NCBI GenBank assembly: GCA_913056455.1
Contig: CAJXMJ010000001.1
Location: forward strand, 434,001 to 498,000
Length of the DNA stretch: 64,000 bases
From: an uncultured Fodinibius sp.
Lineage (GTDB): Bacteria > Bacteroidota > Rhodothermia > Balneolales > Balneolaceae
Direction: 5' to 3'
In this document: piece after piece, positions 43,278 through 52,581 of the stretch
Layout: every line of letters starts with the position of its first letter
Position numbering within the stretch: the first letter of the stretch is position 1
Made by a program: the position numbers and the translations under genes
Notes under the pieces: model-generated
Databases searched by the model: none
Told to the model about the DNA's origin: nothing
The model's input: only the letters and a program-made list of their open reading frames with translations

Positions 43278-45074
43278 ATGAGTGATAAAGTGAAAGAAAA
43301 AACGGGGGCAGAAAATGTGCAATGGGATCTTTCTGACCTCTATAATTCTATTGATGATCCCGCTCTTGAAAACGACAAGGAAAAAGTCGTTGAGCAGGCT
43401 GCAGAATTTGCTTCTACGTACAAAGAAAACGTAGCTGATCTTGATGAAGAAGGTATGAAACAAGCCCTTCAGGAGTACGAAGAGCTAATTGAGACAGTTG
43501 GCAAGATTGGTTCATATGCTCACCTTATTTGGTCAACCAACACTAACAAGCCTGAATACGGCAAAATGAAGCAGGAAGCAAGTGAGCTTTCTTCAAAAAT
43601 TCATCAGAAGTTGGTGTTTTTTGATGTGGAATGGCTGAATATGGATGATGAAAAAGCTCAGAAGCTGATCGAAAGTGATGAGCTGGAAGGATACAAGCAC
43701 TACCTTGAAACATCCCGGCGATACAGGGACCATGTACTGAGCGAAAAGGAAGAGCAGGTATTATCCGCAAAAAAAGTAACCGGACGCAGTGCGTGGAATC
43801 GTTATTTTGATGAAACTATGGGCGCCGCCCGTTTTGAGTTGGATGGAGAGGAGTTAACCCAGCAGGAGGTCTTGAGTAAGCTCCATGAGCCTGATCGTGA
43901 TTTGCGAAAACGAGCACACGCATCACTTACCGAGACGTTCGAGGATCATAGTCGCACCCTTACGTTTATTTTTAATACACTTCTTGCTGACAAGCATACA
44001 GATGATAAACTGCGCGGATACGATAGCTGGATTTCATCTCGAAATCTGTCCAATGAAATAGATGATGAAACCGTGGAGGTGTTGGTTGATTCTGTTACGA
44101 GTAATTATGATCTCGTTCATCGTTTCTATGATCTGAAGCGAAGTCTTTTGGGATATGATAAGCTCTATGACTACGATCGGTATGCACCCATTCTTGAGAG
44201 CGAAAAGAAAATCCGGTGGGACGAAGCCCAGGAAATGGTATTGAATTCTTACAGCGATTTTCATTCGGAGATGGGTACCGTTACCCGTAAGTTTTTTGAC
44301 AACAATTGGATTGATGCAGCGATGAAACCTGGTAAAAGGGGCGGAGCCTATTCAGCCAGTACTGTACCGTCGGTACACCCGTATGTTTTCATGAATTTTG
44401 ACGGTAAAGTTCGAGACGTACAAACATTGGCTCATGAGCTGGGGCACGGTATTCATCAGTATTTATCCAGAGAACAGGGGGTGTTGCAGGCAGATACGCC
44501 TCTGACAACCGCCGAGACGGCTTCGGTATTTGGCGAAATGCTTGTCTTTCAAAAGCTGATGGGTGAACTTGATGATCCCAAAGAAAAACTGTCATTACTA
44601 ATTGGAAAGATTGATGATACCATAGCTACCGTATTTCGACAAGTTTCAATGAATCGTTTTGAGGATGCGATGCACACACACCGCCGTGAGAAAGGAGAAC
44701 TAACAACCGAGGATTTTTCTAAACTTTGGCGTGAGAAGCAGGAAGAAGTATATGGTGATTCGGTAACACTTACGGAGGAATACAATCTTTGGTGGAGCTA
44801 CATACCACACTTTTTACATACGCCGGGCTATGTGTATGCTTATGCTTTTGGCGAATTGCTGGTATTGGCGCTTTATCAGGAATATACACGTTCAGAGAAT
44901 GGGTTCTCTGATAAATACATAGAGATGCTACGGGCAGGTGGATCCGACTGGCCAGAAAATATCGTAGGTAAGTTGGGACTGGATATTACACAGCCGGACT
45001 TTTGGGATAATGGTCTAACGGCTATTAAGGCGATGATTAAACAGGCAGAAGAACTGGCAAAAAATATAGATTAA
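43278..45074 (+). CDS. pepF: Oligoendopeptidase F (M3 family)
   Basis: The 598-residue cytosolic zinc peptidase has the motif HELGHGIHQ, H386 and H390 binding zinc and E387 catalytic. The third ligand is expected in the LTTAETASVFGEML stretch. It also shows QWDLSDLY-like text at the N-terminus and HTPGYVYAYAFGELL near the C-terminus, both standard in M3B PepF. It degrades oligopeptides of about 7-17 residues. It diverges from kgd across a 220-bp spacer with no clear promoter for either. The next gene starts 5 bp after its stop. Confidence 0.94.
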   Translation: MSDKVKEKTGAENVQWDLSDLYNSIDDPALENDKEKVVEQAAEFASTYKENVADLDEEGMKQALQEYEELIETVGKIGSYAHLIWSTNTNKPEYGKMKQEASELSSKIHQKLVFFDVEWLNMDDEKAQKLIESDELEGYKHYLETSRRYRDHVLSEKEEQVLSAKKVTGRSAWNRYFDETMGAARFELDGEELTQQEVLSKLHEPDRDLRKRAHASLTETFEDHSRTLTFIFNTLLADKHTDDKLRGYDSWISSRNLSNEIDDETVEVLVDSVTSNYDLVHRFYDLKRSLLGYDKLYDYDRYAPILESEKKIRWDEAQEMVLNSYSDFHSEMGTVTRKFFDNNWIDAAMKPGKRGGAYSASTVPSVHPYVFMNFDGKVRDVQTLAHELGHGIHQYLSREQGVLQADTPLTTAETASVFGEMLVFQKLMGELDDPKEKLSLLIGKIDDTIATVFRQVSMNRFEDAMHTHRREKGELTTEDFSKLWREKQEEVYGDSVTLTEEYNLWWSYIPHFLHTPGYVYAYAFGELLVLALYQEYTRSENGFSDKYIEMLRAGGSDWPENIVGKLGLDITQPDFWDNGLTAIKAMIKQAEELAKNID

Positions 45075-45079
45075 AAGGG

Positions 45080-46591
45080 ATGGATAATTACGCAACGGCG
45101 CGAGAAAAAGAGCGATCGAATGCTGAAATAATGGGACAGAAACGTCAGGAAAAAGCACTTCGTGAATTTAAGCAGGTGCTGAATGACCTGATTTTTATGT
45201 TGCAAAGTGCTTCTGAGATGGAGACAGTATATATGTACTGGGTTAACCGTTCGCGGGAGCAATTTGTGATGGAGACCAAATCCACAGTGTTTGATAATGT
45301 GATGTTTAAAGATCGCATTAGCTTTGACAAACATTTTCTGGATGAGTTTAAGGATCTTGATGAACCTACTGCAATAGAGGTCGGTGAAGATATACCGGCT
45401 TCAGCGTTAAATCATTATTACAGTGAAGTACCGGTGAAGTATATTACGTTGCTTCCCTTTGTGAATAACGGAGAAACAGTAGCTATAACGGTACTGGAAT
45501 CCCGTGACCACATTTTTACAGAAAACAAGAGCGATGTAATTTACTCGTACATTAATGCGCTGCGTAATGTGCTGAACACCTATTTGGAAATCAGTGATCT
45601 TTATGAACAACAGGATGAGTGGATTAATTATGAAGACTGTCTTACCGGGTTAGAGGTCCGTTGCCATCGTACAGAATTGGTAAAGAAGCTTGTTAATACG
45701 ATTCAATCATTTTTATATGATGGCGGTGTTTCGTTTATCACTCGGGGAATGGACAATTGGTACAATGTTCTAAATGCTGATGAAGCCAAATATGCCCCGC
45801 CGATTGGGATGAAAATGGAAGAGCGTTCCCTGGCTTATGAGGCAGCTGAACAAGGAGAGGCTGAGTTTGCTATCCATTTTAATAATAATCCCAAGCGACT
45901 GTCGCCAAGAGAACTGAATTCGGAAGGGGCTACTCTTGCTATTCCGCTGATGATGAAAGATCGGAGACAGGGAGTAGTACTTGTGTACGATAAAAATCCA
46001 CTAATTTTTAAAGAGTCAACGAAGCATAAATTAATTAATCTGGTACGTATTGCTGGGTTGCAGATGCTTTCGAATAATCCCAAGCTGGATGTTGACAGTT
46101 CTGTTTTTGCAAATCAGTATGAGGCCTATTTACCGGAACTGTGGGAGCAAACTATTAATTCAGAATTATATCGTCTCACCCCTAACTCAAGCATGCAGAA
46201 AAGCTGGTTTGGGTTGGTGACACTTTCCAACCTTCCTGAGTTACGGACTAAGCTGCGGATGGATCAGCTTGATCAAATGCAGAAAGATTTAATTACTTCG
46301 TTTAACCCCAGCCAGTTCGGTTACAATGGAATATTAGGCTATAACTCAGACTATGTGTATTCCTTTTTGATTCAGAGCAAAGATGAGGATGCCGTTAAGA
46401 ATTGGAGTAAATCAGTGAAAAAGAAGTTTAATAACTCTTTTGAACTATCAAACGGTATTCATATCGAAACGGGTATAAAAGTAGGATTTGTACGGTTGGA
46501 TAGTGACTACACAGATAGTTATCAGGTATTGAAAAATGCCAAATCAGCTCTATCACAGGCACTGAAATCCAATAAAAATGAAGCGGTATAG
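45080..46591 (+). CDS. GAF-domain protein with degenerate GGDEF-like C-terminus
   Basis: The 503-residue protein has no signal or membrane helix. Residues about 25-170 and 195-345 each look like GAF domains (for example AIEVGEDIPASALNHYYSEV with LLPFVNNGETVAITVLES, then LAIPLMMKDRRQGVVLVYDK and LINLVRIAGLQML). The last 150 residues resemble a GGDEF domain in secondary structure (GIKVGFVRLDSDYTDSYQVL) and end in a helix like the cyclase end. The GGDEF signature and metal ligands are missing, so it is unlikely to make cyclic di-GMP. It sits between pepF and deoB with 5-bp gaps. The assignment is from pattern only. Confidence 0.6.
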   Translation: MDNYATAREKERSNAEIMGQKRQEKALREFKQVLNDLIFMLQSASEMETVYMYWVNRSREQFVMETKSTVFDNVMFKDRISFDKHFLDEFKDLDEPTAIEVGEDIPASALNHYYSEVPVKYITLLPFVNNGETVAITVLESRDHIFTENKSDVIYSYINALRNVLNTYLEISDLYEQQDEWINYEDCLTGLEVRCHRTELVKKLVNTIQSFLYDGGVSFITRGMDNWYNVLNADEAKYAPPIGMKMEERSLAYEAAEQGEAEFAIHFNNNPKRLSPRELNSEGATLAIPLMMKDRRQGVVLVYDKNPLIFKESTKHKLINLVRIAGLQMLSNNPKLDVDSSVFANQYEAYLPELWEQTINSELYRLTPNSSMQKSWFGLVTLSNLPELRTKLRMDQLDQMQKDLITSFNPSQFGYNGILGYNSDYVYSFLIQSKDEDAVKNWSKSVKKKFNNSFELSNGIHIETGIKVGFVRLDSDYTDSYQVLKNAKSALSQALKSNKNEAV

Positions 46592-46596
46592 TATTT

Positions 46597-47775
46597 ATGG
46601 GTAACTGTTATGTAATTGTTATTGATGGTCTCGGTGTTGGGGCACAAGAAGATGCTGCCGAATATGGAGACGAAGGTGAAAATACGCTGGGTCATGTGTG
46701 CGAAGAAACAGAAGTGAAGTTGCCTAATTTGCAGCGGATGGGCCTTGGTAATATTGTGCCGCTGGCATCGGTGTCTGTTGAGTCGGAACCTATCTGTGCT
46801 TATGGAAAAATGCGGGAATTATCAGCCGGGAAGGATTCTACCACAGGACACTGGGAAATTGCCGGAATACAGCTCAATCGGCCTTTCCCAACTTATCCCG
46901 AGGGTTTTCCCCAAGAAGTTATTGAGCGGTTTTGTGAGGGGATCGGGGTTGAAAAGGCGTTGGTAAACAAGCCGTATTCGGGTACCGAAGTTATTGCCGA
47001 TTATGGTAAGGAGCATATGGAAACGGGGTTTCCTATCGTATATACCTCCGCCGACAGTGTGTTTCAGGTTGCAGCCCATGAGGATGTAACACCTGTTGAT
47101 ACGCTTTATAAATGGTGTGAGTTTGCACGAAAAGAAGTGCTGCAGGATGAACACGGGGTAGGTCGAGTTATTGCACGGCCTTTTACCGGAGAGCCGGGAA
47201 ATTTTAATCGCATTTCGGATAAGCGTCATGATTTTTCGTTGAAGCCGCCTGAACACAATATCATTAACAGGCTGCAGCAGCAGGGTACGAAAACGTACTC
47301 AATCGGTAAAGTTGTTGATCTTTTTACCGAAGAGTATTTTACTCAATTCCGGCGTACGAAAAGCAATGCAGAGGGGATTTCTCAGTTATTGAGTTTAATG
47401 TCGGCTGCTGAAGACAGTTTTGTATTTGTAAACCTGATTGACACCGACCAAAAATATGGCCATCGCCTTGATCCACAAGGATTTGCGGAATGTTTGCAGG
47501 AGTTTGATCGAGCGATACCCGCGATTGTAAGTAAGCTGGATGAGGACGATATATTAATTATTACCGGTGATCACGGTAACGATCCTACTTCTGAAAGCAC
47601 TGATCACAGTCGGGAGTTTGTGCCTGTATTATTGTGTCCCTCAGATAAAGCTGAACGAGTGAATCTGGGAACTCGTGATACATTTAGTGATATCGCAAGC
47701 ACGGCGGCTGATTTTTTTGAGATATCGGAAACATTTCCGGGCACATCAATGTTGAACAATACTGAGCAAGGCTGA
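46597..47775 (+). CDS. deoB: Phosphopentomutase
   Basis: The 392-residue cytosolic enzyme of the alkaline phosphatase superfamily interconverts ribose-1-phosphate (or deoxyribose-1-phosphate) with the 5-phosphate. Metal-site motifs are VIDGLGVGAQEDAAEYGD at the start, DTDQKYGHRLDPQGFAECL, and ITGDHGNDPTSESTDHSRE near the end. The phosphoacceptor Thr83 is in AGKDSTTGHWEIAG. Its length fits the family. It follows the GAF gene by 5 bp, and rpoD follows after 176 bp. Confidence 0.95.
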   Translation: MGNCYVIVIDGLGVGAQEDAAEYGDEGENTLGHVCEETEVKLPNLQRMGLGNIVPLASVSVESEPICAYGKMRELSAGKDSTTGHWEIAGIQLNRPFPTYPEGFPQEVIERFCEGIGVEKALVNKPYSGTEVIADYGKEHMETGFPIVYTSADSVFQVAAHEDVTPVDTLYKWCEFARKEVLQDEHGVGRVIARPFTGEPGNFNRISDKRHDFSLKPPEHNIINRLQQQGTKTYSIGKVVDLFTEEYFTQFRRTKSNAEGISQLLSLMSAAEDSFVFVNLIDTDQKYGHRLDPQGFAECLQEFDRAIPAIVSKLDEDDILIITGDHGNDPTSESTDHSREFVPVLLCPSDKAERVNLGTRDTFSDIASTAADFFEISETFPGTSMLNNTEQG

Positions 47776-47951
47776 TAAAAATGGTTCGAAATTGATATTT
47801 TAAAGCCCTATATTATAGAGATCGAGAATAGACAACATATATCCGATTTAGTCGTTGTATTATCCCATTTAACTTGATTGTCTTATCGAAGTGATCTTTA
47901 GCAGCAGATCAAATCATTGCAAATAAATCCTAATTTAACCCATCACATCCC

Positions 47952-48806
47952 GTGGCTAGAAGTTCAGGTATTTCTACTCGAGAATCAGAATCTCTCGACC
48001 GCTACTTACAAGAGATAGGAAAAGAAAAGCTTATTACTCCCGAAGACGAGGTTAGGCTTGCCAAAGAGATACAAAAGGGCAGCCAAAAAGCACTTGAAGA
48101 TTTAACGAAAGCAAACCTTCGTTTTGTGGTTTCTGTTGCAAAACAGTATCAAAACCAAGGTCTTTCACTGGGTGACCTTATTAATGAAGGAAATCTCGGT
48201 TTGATCAAAGCCGCCAAGCGTTTTGATGAAACTCGTGGTTTTAAGTTTATTTCCTATGCCGTTTGGTGGATTCGTCAGTCTATATTGCAGGCATTAGCTG
48301 AGCAAAGTCGTATTGTACGCTTGCCATTGAACCGCGTGGGTGCGCTTAACAAGATTGGTAAGGAACTTTCTAAGTTGGAGCAGGAGTACGAACGTGTTCC
48401 ATCAGCCGCCGAGCTTGCTGAAAGTTTGGATATGACGGTGTCGGAAGTTGCTGATACATTGAAAATTTCCGGTCGGCACCTTTCTGTGGATGCGCCATTC
48501 GCTCAGGGCGAAGACAATCGACTGCTCGATGTACTTGAAAATGAAGAAACTCCTGATCCGGATACGGACCTGATGGGAGAATCGCTCAAGGTTGAAATTG
48601 AGCGTGCCCTTTCAAAGCTAACCAATCGGGAAGCAGAGGTTATTCGTCTTTATTTCGGTATTGGTCGAGAACACTCGTTAACACTCGAAGAAATTGGAGA
48701 ACGATTTGATCTTACCCGCGAACGTGTTCGCCAGATTAAAGAAAAAGCACTCCGCAAGTTGCGTCATCATAACAGAAGTGCAGCGCTGCGTGCTTATTTA
48801 GGATAA
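47952..48806 (+). CDS. rpoD: RNA polymerase primary sigma factor, short Bacteroidota type
   Basis: The 284-residue sigma-70 factor starts with GTG at 47952. It has region 1.2 ([20 protein letters not shown]), regions 2.1-2.4 ([20 protein letters not shown], then [19 protein letters not shown]), region 3, and region 4.2 ([20 protein letters not shown]). The N-terminal region 1.1 and the long non-conserved insert of E. coli RpoD are absent. This is normal for the housekeeping sigma of Bacteroidota and agrees with the TTG/TAnnTTTG promoters in this window. A strong terminator follows. Confidence 0.93.
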   Translation: MARSSGISTRESESLDRYLQEIGKEKLITPEDEVRLAKEIQKGSQKALEDLTKANLRFVVSVAKQYQNQGLSLGDLINEGNLGLIKAAKRFDETRGFKFISYAVWWIRQSILQALAEQSRIVRLPLNRVGALNKIGKELSKLEQEYERVPSAAELAESLDMTVSEVADTLKISGRHLSVDAPFAQGEDNRLLDVLENEETPDPDTDLMGESLKVEIERALSKLTNREAEVIRLYFGIGREHSLTLEEIGERFDLTRERVRQIKEKALRKLRHHNRSAALRAYLG

Positions 48807-48831
48807 AACCTGCCAACATATTTGATGATTG

Positions 48832-48858
48832 AAAGCCCCGATTTTCGGGGCTTTTTTA
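48832..48858 (+). terminator. Terminator after rpoD
   Basis: AGCCCCG (48834-48840) and CGGGGCT (48846-48852) form a perfect GC-rich stem with a 5-base loop, followed by TTTTTATT. Confidence 0.9.
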
Positions 48859-48925
48859 TTTGGCAAAACTTTTAATAGAATAGGGATAGGTATAGATTTT
48901 TCTCGAGCCGCTTCGTTTTATAATT

Positions 48926-51787
48926 ATGAAAAAGGGAATCAGCGTATTTTTACTACTTCTTGTGACCTCTGCCGTCGTTGAGGCACAGACATACCCTTTT
49001 CGCACGTATTCTATTGAAAACGGGTTGAGTGAGTCGGTTGTTAATACGATGACGCAAGATCAGGATGGTTATCTGTGGATCGGTACAGGCTATGGCTTAA
49101 ATCGTTTTGATGGTATAGGATTTAAAAACTATTACGTTGAGGACGGGTTGCTTAATAATAGCATACAATCACTTTATGCGGATCAAAAAAATCAGCTTTG
49201 GATTGGCACCGAAGGTGGTGTGAATATTATGAAAAAAGATAGTATTCATACTATACTGGAGCTGCAGCCCCTGAAATCAAGTTCGATTTTATCAATCTAT
49301 AAAGACAGTCGGAATGAGTTTTGGTTCACAACAGATGGTGAGGGGGTTTGGCACTGGGATCGTAGCCAACAGCTGACGCAGTATCGAGAAGTACATGGGA
49401 TGGGTAGCAATCGGGTTCGGGATGTTCTTGAAGATCAAGAAGGGATAATTTGGTTTGCTACGCGTGACGGGCTCACTAAGCTGGAGGACGGCAATTTTAG
49501 AACCTTCACAACTCGACATGGATTGCCGGATAATAGACTTAGAGATCTTGCCTTAACTACTGATGGGGTTCTCTGGATTGCCAGCAGGGGCGGTCTATGT
49601 GCGATTAATGATGAGGAATTTAGGTGTTTTACCGAGGAGGATGGCTTAATTAATAATCGAGTTCAATCTATATCTGTAGATGAGAAGAATAATTTATGGT
49701 TGGGGACAGAAGAGGGTGCAAGCTATTTTTCTGAGGACGAATTTAAAAACTATTCGGTTGATGAAGGACTTACCAATGATATTATTTATACAACTTATTA
49801 CGATATCGAAGGTAATATCTGGGTTGGCACTTTTGGCGGTGGCATTAGCATGTTCATGGGAGATCAGATCCAGAACTATACCATAGAAAATGGATTACCT
49901 AATAATGTCGTAACATCTATTGTGGAGGGACAGTCGGGACAGTACTGGGTATCAACCTATGGCGGCGGTATTACAAGCATTAACAATAATACGCTTGAAA
50001 CTTATAATACCTCGGACGGTTTAGTTGATAATAAAGTTTATACCCTGGAAACGGATGTTCAAAATCGTTTGCTAATTGGAACCCGTTGGGGATTGAGTAT
50101 TTTCGAAAATAGTACATTTGAAAACATTGATGAAGACGACTTACCGGGCCGGAAGATAAGGGCTATTTTGCCTATTAACGATCAGAATGAAATCTGGATT
50201 GGAACTTATGAAGAAGGAATTATTCAGTATCGGGAGGGCACGGTTAACCATATTACCGAATCTGATGGTTTGCCCAATAATACTGTAATGGCTCTTGAGG
50301 AAAGCAATGACGGTGCTATTTGGGCTGCTACCTATGGTGGGTTAAGTCGTTTGCAAAATAATTCTTTTACAAATTACACTATTGATGATGGGTTACCCCA
50401 CAACGGTATTTTAGATATTTTAATAGATAAAGATTGGAATTTATGGGTGACGACTTTTGGCGGCATTGCCCGTTTTGCTGATGATAGTTTTGAAACAATA
50501 ACTCCGGAAGATGGGCTGCCCGGAGAGGTCTGTTATTTTATTGAACAGGATGATCGGGGCATTTTCTGGATTGGTACAAATAAGGGGGTTGTTCGATTTG
50601 ATTATCAGGCCTATCAGTCAAAGAATGAGGATACGGAGGAGCAGTTTTTTCGACTGCTTACTACAGATCAGGGGATTACATCTAACGAAATGAATGCCGG
50701 CGCCTCATTTAAAGATAAACGCGGGCGACTTTGGTTTGGATCAGTAGGTGGGGTATCCGTTTTTGATCCGTCAAAAGAGAAGATCAGCAATGTATCTCCT
50801 AAAGTGCATATAGAAAATGTCAGTGTATCCGGTGAACGGGTTTCAATTAAAGAACCGCTTGATATCGGTAGTAACAATCACAATATCACATTTGAGTTTA
50901 TTGGCATTAGCTTCACCGCTCCTCACCAAATGAAATATCGCTATCGGTTAAAAAATTCGAATGAAGGATGGCAGGAAACAACCCAGTCATCGGTTCGGTA
51001 TTCTGCGCTAATGCCTGGAGATTATACTTTTGAGGTGAAAGCACGTAATTTTAATGGAAAATGGAGTCCGGAACCTGCTCAAATTAGCTTTGCGGTGCAG
51101 GCTCCATTTTGGTTGCGGTGGTGGTTTATTGCATTGGTTGTTATTACGCTGGCAGGTATAATTCTCTTTATATATAACTACTATCGCGTTAAAAAAATGG
51201 TAGAAATGGAAAGGATGCGCGTACAAATTGCCAGTGATCTTCATGATGATGTGGGATCAGCTCTAACAGAGATTGCGCTACAGTCTGATTTTCTGCAAAC
51301 AATGGAGGTGCCGGATAACCTCGAAGAATCCCTAAAACAAATTGGTGTACAAAGTAGGAAAATAGTCTCCAGCCTTGATGATATCGTATGGTCTATTGAT
51401 GCTCGAAATGATACCATTGGAGATCTGACGGATCGGATGCAGGACTACGTAAATAATGTATTATCAGACCGAAAAGTATTTTATGAATTTGATTGTGATA
51501 TGCAGCAACAGCTTGATGTGTCAGTGAAGGAAAACCTGTATCTGATATTCAAGGAGTCGGTAAATAATATTGCTAAGCATTCCAACGCCGAGCGTGTAAA
51601 TGTAACATTAGTTGCTGATAACAGTGGGTTTACTATGGGTATTAAAGATAATGGGCCTGGAGTTTCTGGATCTCGAAAAAGTGGACAGGGATTACGAAAT
51701 ATGAAGATGCGAGCGAAACGAATTAATGCAGAAATTACATTTAATGATAAGAATGGTTTTGAAGTGATCATTGAGAATCGTAAATAA
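48926..51787 (+). CDS. Sensor histidine kinase with two-component regulator propeller (Reg_prop) domains
   Basis: The 953-residue membrane kinase has a signal peptide (VFLLLLVTSAVVEA). About 14 repeats of roughly 41 residues span residues 25-600, each with a core like GNLWVGTFGGGI and a turn like DGLPNN, making two seven-bladed beta-propellers. A Y_Y_Y domain (residues about 645-720, KYRYRLKNSNEGWQE) and a membrane helix near 728-750 follow. The HisKA_3 dimerisation domain has phospho-acceptor H773 in SDLHDDVGSALTEIALQ, and an HATPase ends with KDNGPGVSG and GLRNMKMRA. It senses an extracytoplasmic ligand and signals to the regulator 39 bp downstream. Unlike Bacteroides hybrid sensors, its receiver is separate. 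Confidence 0.92.
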   Translation: MKKGISVFLLLLVTSAVVEAQTYPFRTYSIENGLSESVVNTMTQDQDGYLWIGTGYGLNRFDGIGFKNYYVEDGLLNNSIQSLYADQKNQLWIGTEGGVNIMKKDSIHTILELQPLKSSSILSIYKDSRNEFWFTTDGEGVWHWDRSQQLTQYREVHGMGSNRVRDVLEDQEGIIWFATRDGLTKLEDGNFRTFTTRHGLPDNRLRDLALTTDGVLWIASRGGLCAINDEEFRCFTEEDGLINNRVQSISVDEKNNLWLGTEEGASYFSEDEFKNYSVDEGLTNDIIYTTYYDIEGNIWVGTFGGGISMFMGDQIQNYTIENGLPNNVVTSIVEGQSGQYWVSTYGGGITSINNNTLETYNTSDGLVDNKVYTLETDVQNRLLIGTRWGLSIFENSTFENIDEDDLPGRKIRAILPINDQNEIWIGTYEEGIIQYREGTVNHITESDGLPNNTVMALEESNDGAIWAATYGGLSRLQNNSFTNYTIDDGLPHNGILDILIDKDWNLWVTTFGGIARFADDSFETITPEDGLPGEVCYFIEQDDRGIFWIGTNKGVVRFDYQAYQSKNEDTEEQFFRLLTTDQGITSNEMNAGASFKDKRGRLWFGSVGGVSVFDPSKEKISNVSPKVHIENVSVSGERVSIKEPLDIGSNNHNITFEFIGISFTAPHQMKYRYRLKNSNEGWQETTQSSVRYSALMPGDYTFEVKARNFNGKWSPEPAQISFAVQAPFWLRWWFIALVVITLAGIILFIYNYYRVKKMVEMERMRVQIASDLHDDVGSALTEIALQSDFLQTMEVPDNLEESLKQIGVQSRKIVSSLDDIVWSIDARNDTIGDLTDRMQDYVNNVLSDRKVFYEFDCDMQQQLDVSVKENLYLIFKESVNNIAKHSNAERVNVTLVADNSGFTMGIKDNGPGVSGSRKSGQGLRNMKMRAKRINAEITFNDKNGFEVIIENRK

Positions 51788-51826
51788 TTAGTACTGATAC
51801 AGCTAAAATGCAAGAAATCCGGTATT

Positions 51827-52462
51827 ATGACACCAGTTGTAGGAATTGTTGAAGACAATAAAAAAATACGGGATCTAATACAGCGCTATCTGGATATGCA
51901 GGACGGCCTATCGTGTCCTGTTGCGGTGGATTCGGTTGAGGATATGCTGGATTATCTGGAGGAACACCCGTTGCCAGATGTTATTTTGATGGACATCCAA
52001 CTGCCCGGTATGTCGGGTATAAAGGGCATAAGCCTTATCAAAGAAGAGTATGAGGATATAGATATTATCATGCTTACGGTATATCACGATTCCCACAAAA
52101 TATTTAATGCTTTGCGGGCCGGTGCCTCGGGATATCTGTTGAAGCACACCTCACTGCCGGAGATTAAGGAGTCTATTTTAAAGCTTTTAGACGGGGGAGC
52201 CCCTATGTCGCCCCAAATTGCGCGCAAAGTAATTAACCATTTTCAGGAGAATACTCCCAAAAAGAATGCAGATTCTGATCTGACTCCACGCGAGCATGAT
52301 ATCGTTAATGGACTTGTAGACGGATTGAGCTACAAAATGATTGCCGATCGATATGACATTTCCATTGATACCGTTCGTGCCCATATCCGTAATATTTATA
52401 AGAAGCTGCACGTTAATTCTAAGGCGGAAGTCATTGCCAAATCACTAAAGGGAGAAATTTAA
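51827..52462 (+). CDS. NarL/LuxR-family response regulator
   Basis: The 211-residue cytoplasmic regulator has a receiver domain: acidic E9-D10, phosphoacceptor D56 in VILMDIQLPGMSG, Thr in IIMLTVYHD, and Lys in GYLLKHTSLPEI. A LuxR-type helix-turn-helix follows at about 148-205 (LTPREHDIVNGLVDGLSYKM, IADRYDISIDTVRAHIRNIY). It is the partner of the preceding kinase. Its likely targets include the two genes that follow, which is inference from order. Confidence 0.94.
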   Translation: MTPVVGIVEDNKKIRDLIQRYLDMQDGLSCPVAVDSVEDMLDYLEEHPLPDVILMDIQLPGMSGIKGISLIKEEYEDIDIIMLTVYHDSHKIFNALRAGASGYLLKHTSLPEIKESILKLLDGGAPMSPQIARKVINHFQENTPKKNADSDLTPREHDIVNGLVDGLSYKMIADRYDISIDTVRAHIRNIYKKLHVNSKAEVIAKSLKGEI

Positions 52463-52581
52463 TAACTTCCGTCGCATGAATATGTGATTGAATGCAACGA
52501 TGCTGCTTAATACTATTGTTATAGACAATAACAGAAGTAGCTAATTTCTTCTGCCAATTTGGGTAAAATACGGAGTCTATT

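Noticed and set aside
48926-50650. Repeated DNA in the sensor kinase gene considered as a tandem repeat array
   Set aside because: The periodicity is at the protein level, from about 41-residue propeller blades. The nucleotide copies are diverged.
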